Of a stretch of 64,000 nucleotides of DNA, positions 60,601 to 64,000 are shown one piece after another. The DNA is from Chamaecrista fasciculata. Taxonomy: Eukaryota > Streptophyta > Magnoliopsida > Fabales > Fabaceae. The notes below the pieces were generated by a model that worked only from the letters and a program-made list of their open reading frames with translations, did not search any database and was not told the origin of the DNA. The stretch's first letter is position 1. Every line of letters begins with the position of its first letter. The stretch covers positions 134,385 to 198,384 of the forward strand of contig QANZ01027734.1 in NCBI GenBank assembly GCA_003254925.1, in the 5' to 3' direction. The translations under genes and the position numbers were made by a program.

Positions 60601-63600
60601 ATTTAGTTGCTAGAGAGAAACCCGCTGATGTTTACTCAGAAATAGCTGTTAGGTATGTTCTTTCTTCGGCAAGCAATTTCTGTGTTTTGCCATTATGATC
60701 TTTGTTCCATGCTACAATATTTTGAGTTCATCCTCTCACCTTATCATCCATCTTACCTGCCTTATTGAATGGAAAATGTATTGCTTTCATACCTGTATGG
60801 AAATTTATACATGTTTCTCTATCCACCATAGGGATAGTCGGATGTTAGTTGTCATCTGTTGCCTCATTATCACTGTTGCTTGAGATAGTTCTGCTACAAA
60901 TAAATGAAGTTTCATGATCTTTCATCCAGTAGGCACCCAGTTTATTGTTGTCCAAATCACTATGTATGATTTGATATTGTATACCTGGGCAGGGTTCATG
61001 AAATAATGAGAAGAGACAGCAACAAAGACCCAGCTTCCTATCCAAATGCTTTATTAGCAAAGCTTTTAATTGATCAGGTCAGTCTTAGTTTAAAAGGTTC
61101 AAAGTTGCGCTATATGATAAAACTTGTTCTCCAACAGTTCGCAATGATCTCTTTTTTTTTTTCCTTACTCTTAAATCTTAACTGTTGGAAGCTGTCAGGT
61201 TGATAGGAAACTGGTCAAACAGACAGTAATGACGTCAGTTTATGGTGTTACTTTTGTTGGTGCACGAGAGCAAATAAAGAGAAGATTACAGGAGAAAGGT
61301 CTGATAACTGATGACAGACTACTATTTTCTGCAGCTTGCTATGCTGCCAAAGTAAGTATGCACATACTTTATATGCAAGGATTGGATTGTTGCTGATTGA
61401 GATTTTAATAGCTGTCTTAATCTGTATCTTTGATATTTTGCATTATGAGATCAGTACCTTTTGGAACCTTTAGACAAATGTAAAACTAAATTTTATGAAA
61501 TAAAGAGAGCTGTGGGATTCTCTTAGACATTATCTCATATATTCTTCCATGCCAAAGCTAAAATTGTGTCAATCACTTCGTAATACTACATATAAAGTTG
61601 ATTATCGATTGAGTTATATTAGGACTTCTGAATTGATCAACCTTGTCAACCTTTACTTTCTATAGGTGACATTGGCTGCTCTTGGAGAAATATTTGAAGC
61701 TGCACGTGGCATCATGGGTTGGCTTGGTGATTGTGCAAAGGTATGCTCTCTGATTACTTGTTTGGCTTCAAATGATGCTGATATCACTTTGGGTTGGGAA
61801 TATGTGTGGCCTATGTGACTCCAAGTGTATATGTGTATGCCTTCTTATGTATGTTAAATCTTTTCCGGAGTGGTGATGTCTGAAACTTTTCTAGGTGATT
61901 GCTTCTGAAAACCAGCCTGTTCATTGGACCACTCCCCTTGGTCTTCCTGTTGTTCAGCCATACTGTAAAACTGAACGTCATCAGGTGAGATTTCTATGCA
62001 CAGATGTCTTTTCACCTTGTGTTTAAAAGCTCACTATGCCTAACAGTGAGGGAGGGATACAGTTAGTTAATTATTTAATTATATTATTGATTCGGTTTTT
62101 ATAATTTCAAACTATTTTGCTGTTTATCTTGAAACATCTCACTAATGAATTTCACCATGAGCTGCAGATCAGAACATCTCTTCAGATTTTGGCTCTGCAG
62201 CGGGAGGGTAACTCAGTAAGTATACATGACTCTTCTTTCGCCAGCGTTCCCTTCTTTTGAAGTATTGTCTCATTCCCCTAATCTGTCTATATTGCAGGTA
62301 GATATCAGGAAACAGAGAACTGCATTTCCACCAAACTTTGTGCATTCACTTGATGGTTCACATATGATGTTAACTGCACTTGCCTGCAGGGATGCTGGCT
62401 TAAATTTTGCAGGTTTGAAGACCTGGCATTACCTCAATTTTTTTAAAAAGAAAAAAGAAAATCACTCACATGATGTGTTAACAAATTATTTATTATTTGT
62501 TCATTATGTTTTTAACGTAATATATCTTTTGTTTGGATATGCTGCATTTTTCTTTTGCCAACTTTGCATAATTGTTTTCAGATGTCGGGATGGAATTTGA
62601 AGAAAATACATTAAAATTGTGAAAGATGAGCTCTTTGAAGAAAATAACATTTCCAATTTTGACTGTTAACTCATTTGATTAGAGAATATGATTATAGTAT
62701 TTAATTGACCTATTGATTTAGGACCTATTTTATTCAACTCAAGAAACAAACATTTTGTGGATTATTAACTTTAATGTTTTTAGTATACAAAAAATCAAGG
62801 GAAAGGGAAATCTATTATAGTGGGCTTTTTGGAGTCTTCACTGAATTGTGGGACTGCCCTCAGTTTGGACCAGTTGCCATTTACTAGCTTTCATAGGAGC
62901 AAGAGAAGCAAAGTCTGTGGACTTGTGCTATATATGCAGCTATTTGGTGTCTTTGGTTGGAGCGTAATGCTCAAGAGCTCATATTATAAGCGCCTCATAT
63001 CTTCAAGAAGAGATTTCTGTCTTTTTCTTTGGAGATATCTCTTTCTCTTTGTCAAGGGATATAGTGGTCTTCTGGCTTATTTGGTGTTCAACTCATGGGT
63101 GTTACCAGGGGATTTCCTTCTCAGACTTGCTAAGAGATTCATTGTTTTACTATTTTGATGTGTACTTTTGCTCATGTTATTTTCTTTGTTAGCATTATTA
63201 CAAGAATGTCTTGTTTTCCACTCTATTACACTTTCTCTTTAGGTTTAACTGTATTTTTCTACCTTGATTCACCCATTTAGTTGCACTATCCTCAGTCTGT
63301 CAATTGATCACAGTACCTCCCAACCCTTAAAAAGAAATAAAAAAGAGAGTAAGTAACTAATAAATCTTCTTGCTTGTTTACAAATTTTTATTTGCTAAAA
63401 ATTGGTTTTCAAATTTTTACTCCTTGCTTGTTTTCTCACTCATTGGATCCTATAATTTCAGAAAATATAGGATAAGGTTCGTCCTAAATTAAGTTATAGT
63501 TTGACATGGTTCTGAAAGTTGAACTATTCTTCTTTTGTTCTGTGTATGTCTCAGTCCACTTGATGTACATATCTAATCCTTTAATTTCACAATATCATTT

Positions 63601-63992
63601 ATTAGTACTATTAGTATAATTTGTGAAGATTTTTTTAATCTTGCTTTGGACTTGCATTAAGAATATTTTACAATGAGCATTAATCATGTTCGCAGGTATA
63701 ATATCAATGCTAAGGGTGCATCTTGAATGCCGCACTCAATTTAAACCCTTTTTATCATGAATCACTATGATTACACTTTCTGCGCTCATCTCTGGGATAC
63801 TTCGGTTGCTGGAAATTTTTAAGCAAGACATGCTTTTTGTTTTTGCATGTATTCTGGTGCTCCAATGTCTTGAAATATGTGTTTGCAGGGGTTCATGACT
63901 CATTTTGGACACATGCATGTGATGTTGAGCAGATGAACCAAATTCTTCGAGAAAAATTTGTGGAGCTTTATAACATGCCAATACTTGAAAAT
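54651..63992 (+). CDS. RPOTp: Plastid phage-type RNA polymerase, RPOTp; 3' end outside the window
   Basis: Exons: 54651-55430, 56242-56445, 56558-56691, 57113-57182, 57604-57662, 57867-57984, 58255-58368, 58509-58640, 59266-59682, 59998-60048, 60582-60652, 60993-61077, 61199-61351, 61666-61740, 61895-61984, 62168-62215, 62298-62412, 63889-63992. This gives 940 codons in one frame; about 30 remain beyond the edge. A Ser/Thr/Arg-rich N-terminus ([19 protein letters not shown], then [11 protein letters not shown]) looks like a transit peptide. The mature part starts near [13 protein letters not shown]. Catalytic motifs: [10 protein letters not shown] with Asp677; motif [15 protein letters not shown] with Lys752 and Tyr760; [11 protein letters not shown] with Asp909. 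Single-subunit T7-like enzyme transcribing plastid genes. The N-terminal and linker match to RPOTp (RPOT3) is closer than to mitochondrial RPOTm or dual-targeted RPOTmp, so the assignment is firm but by memory. Confidence 0.93.
56466..56492. repeat. TCTA microsatellite in RPOTp intron 2
   Basis: Five or so TCTA units followed by TA units, about 20 bases after the exon 2 donor. Confidence 0.85.
58860..59170. mobile_element. Possible retroelement fragment in RPOTp intron 8
   Basis: Contains two copies of phrases such as 'gcccaagtccaacattg' and 'gcccaaatcccacattag', and 'ttctcccacttgactggct', which recall plant LTR-type sequence near transfer-RNA-like primer sites. No terminal repeats or coding domains are visible. 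Weak call. Confidence 0.3.
62820..63158 (+). pseudogene. Possible LINE reverse-transcriptase remnant in RPOTp intron 17
   Basis: At 62943-62969 one frame reads IWCLWLERN, a phrase common in the C-terminal tail of plant LINE reverse-transcriptase ORFs. Downstream frames are broken by stops. The annotated open frame covering this stretch is in another phase. Weak; read as a decayed fragment. Confidence 0.35.
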
Positions 63993-64000
63993 GTAAGTTC

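Noticed and set aside
54651..63992. Mitochondrial RPOTm or dual-targeted RPOTmp as the identity
   Set aside because: The N-terminal region ([10 protein letters not shown], then [16 protein letters not shown]) and the transit-like leader match the plastid form I recall better. Confirmation would be a tree of the full protein.

Overview
The window is nuclear DNA from a dicot plant. It is AT-rich, has GT-AG spliced genes with many introns, and carries many short non-autonomous transposons and tRNA-derived SINEs. I could not fix the species. Six protein-coding genes are supported. Exon boundaries were read by eye from splice signals, reading phase and family similarity recalled from memory.

Layout: (1) 1318-4617, minus: QWRF-domain augmin subunit 8 type gene, with a likely non-coding leader exon near 6.3-6.6 kb. 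(2) 6.6-22 kb: gene-poor block of MITEs, two hAT-type palindromes, a 2.1-kb palindrome filled with telomere-like repeats, and a tandem SINE pair. (3) 22270-24521, minus: ubiquitin-fold (Elongin-B-like) protein of 101 aa. (4) 27696-29660, plus: calcineurin-B-like EF-hand protein of 175 aa. (5) 34725-36628, plus: GTD-binding (myosin-binding type) coiled-coil protein of 486 aa, with a MITE in its last intron. (6) 36.6-44.1 kb: MITEs and two copies of a second SINE family. (7) 44109-47714, minus: LRR receptor-like kinase of 1001 aa with a non-RD catalytic loop, with a G-box-rich hairpin MITE about 0.55 kb upstream. (8) 48.4-54.4 kb: MITE cluster with nested insertions and one unresolved base at 54398. 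(9) 54651 to beyond the right edge, plus: plastid phage-type RNA polymerase (RPOTp), 18 exons and 940 codons visible, last part missing.

The genes are independent single transcription units, not an operon or a cluster with a shared pathway. They cover microtubule nucleation, calcium signalling, ubiquitin-like adaptor function, myosin-cargo binding, surface reception and plastid transcription. The most distinctive content is the repeat layer. Several elements have intact target-site duplications that can be read directly: 9-10 bp for Mutator-type, 8 bp for hAT-type and 13-17 bp for SINEs. These allow exact boundaries and show insertions within insertions.
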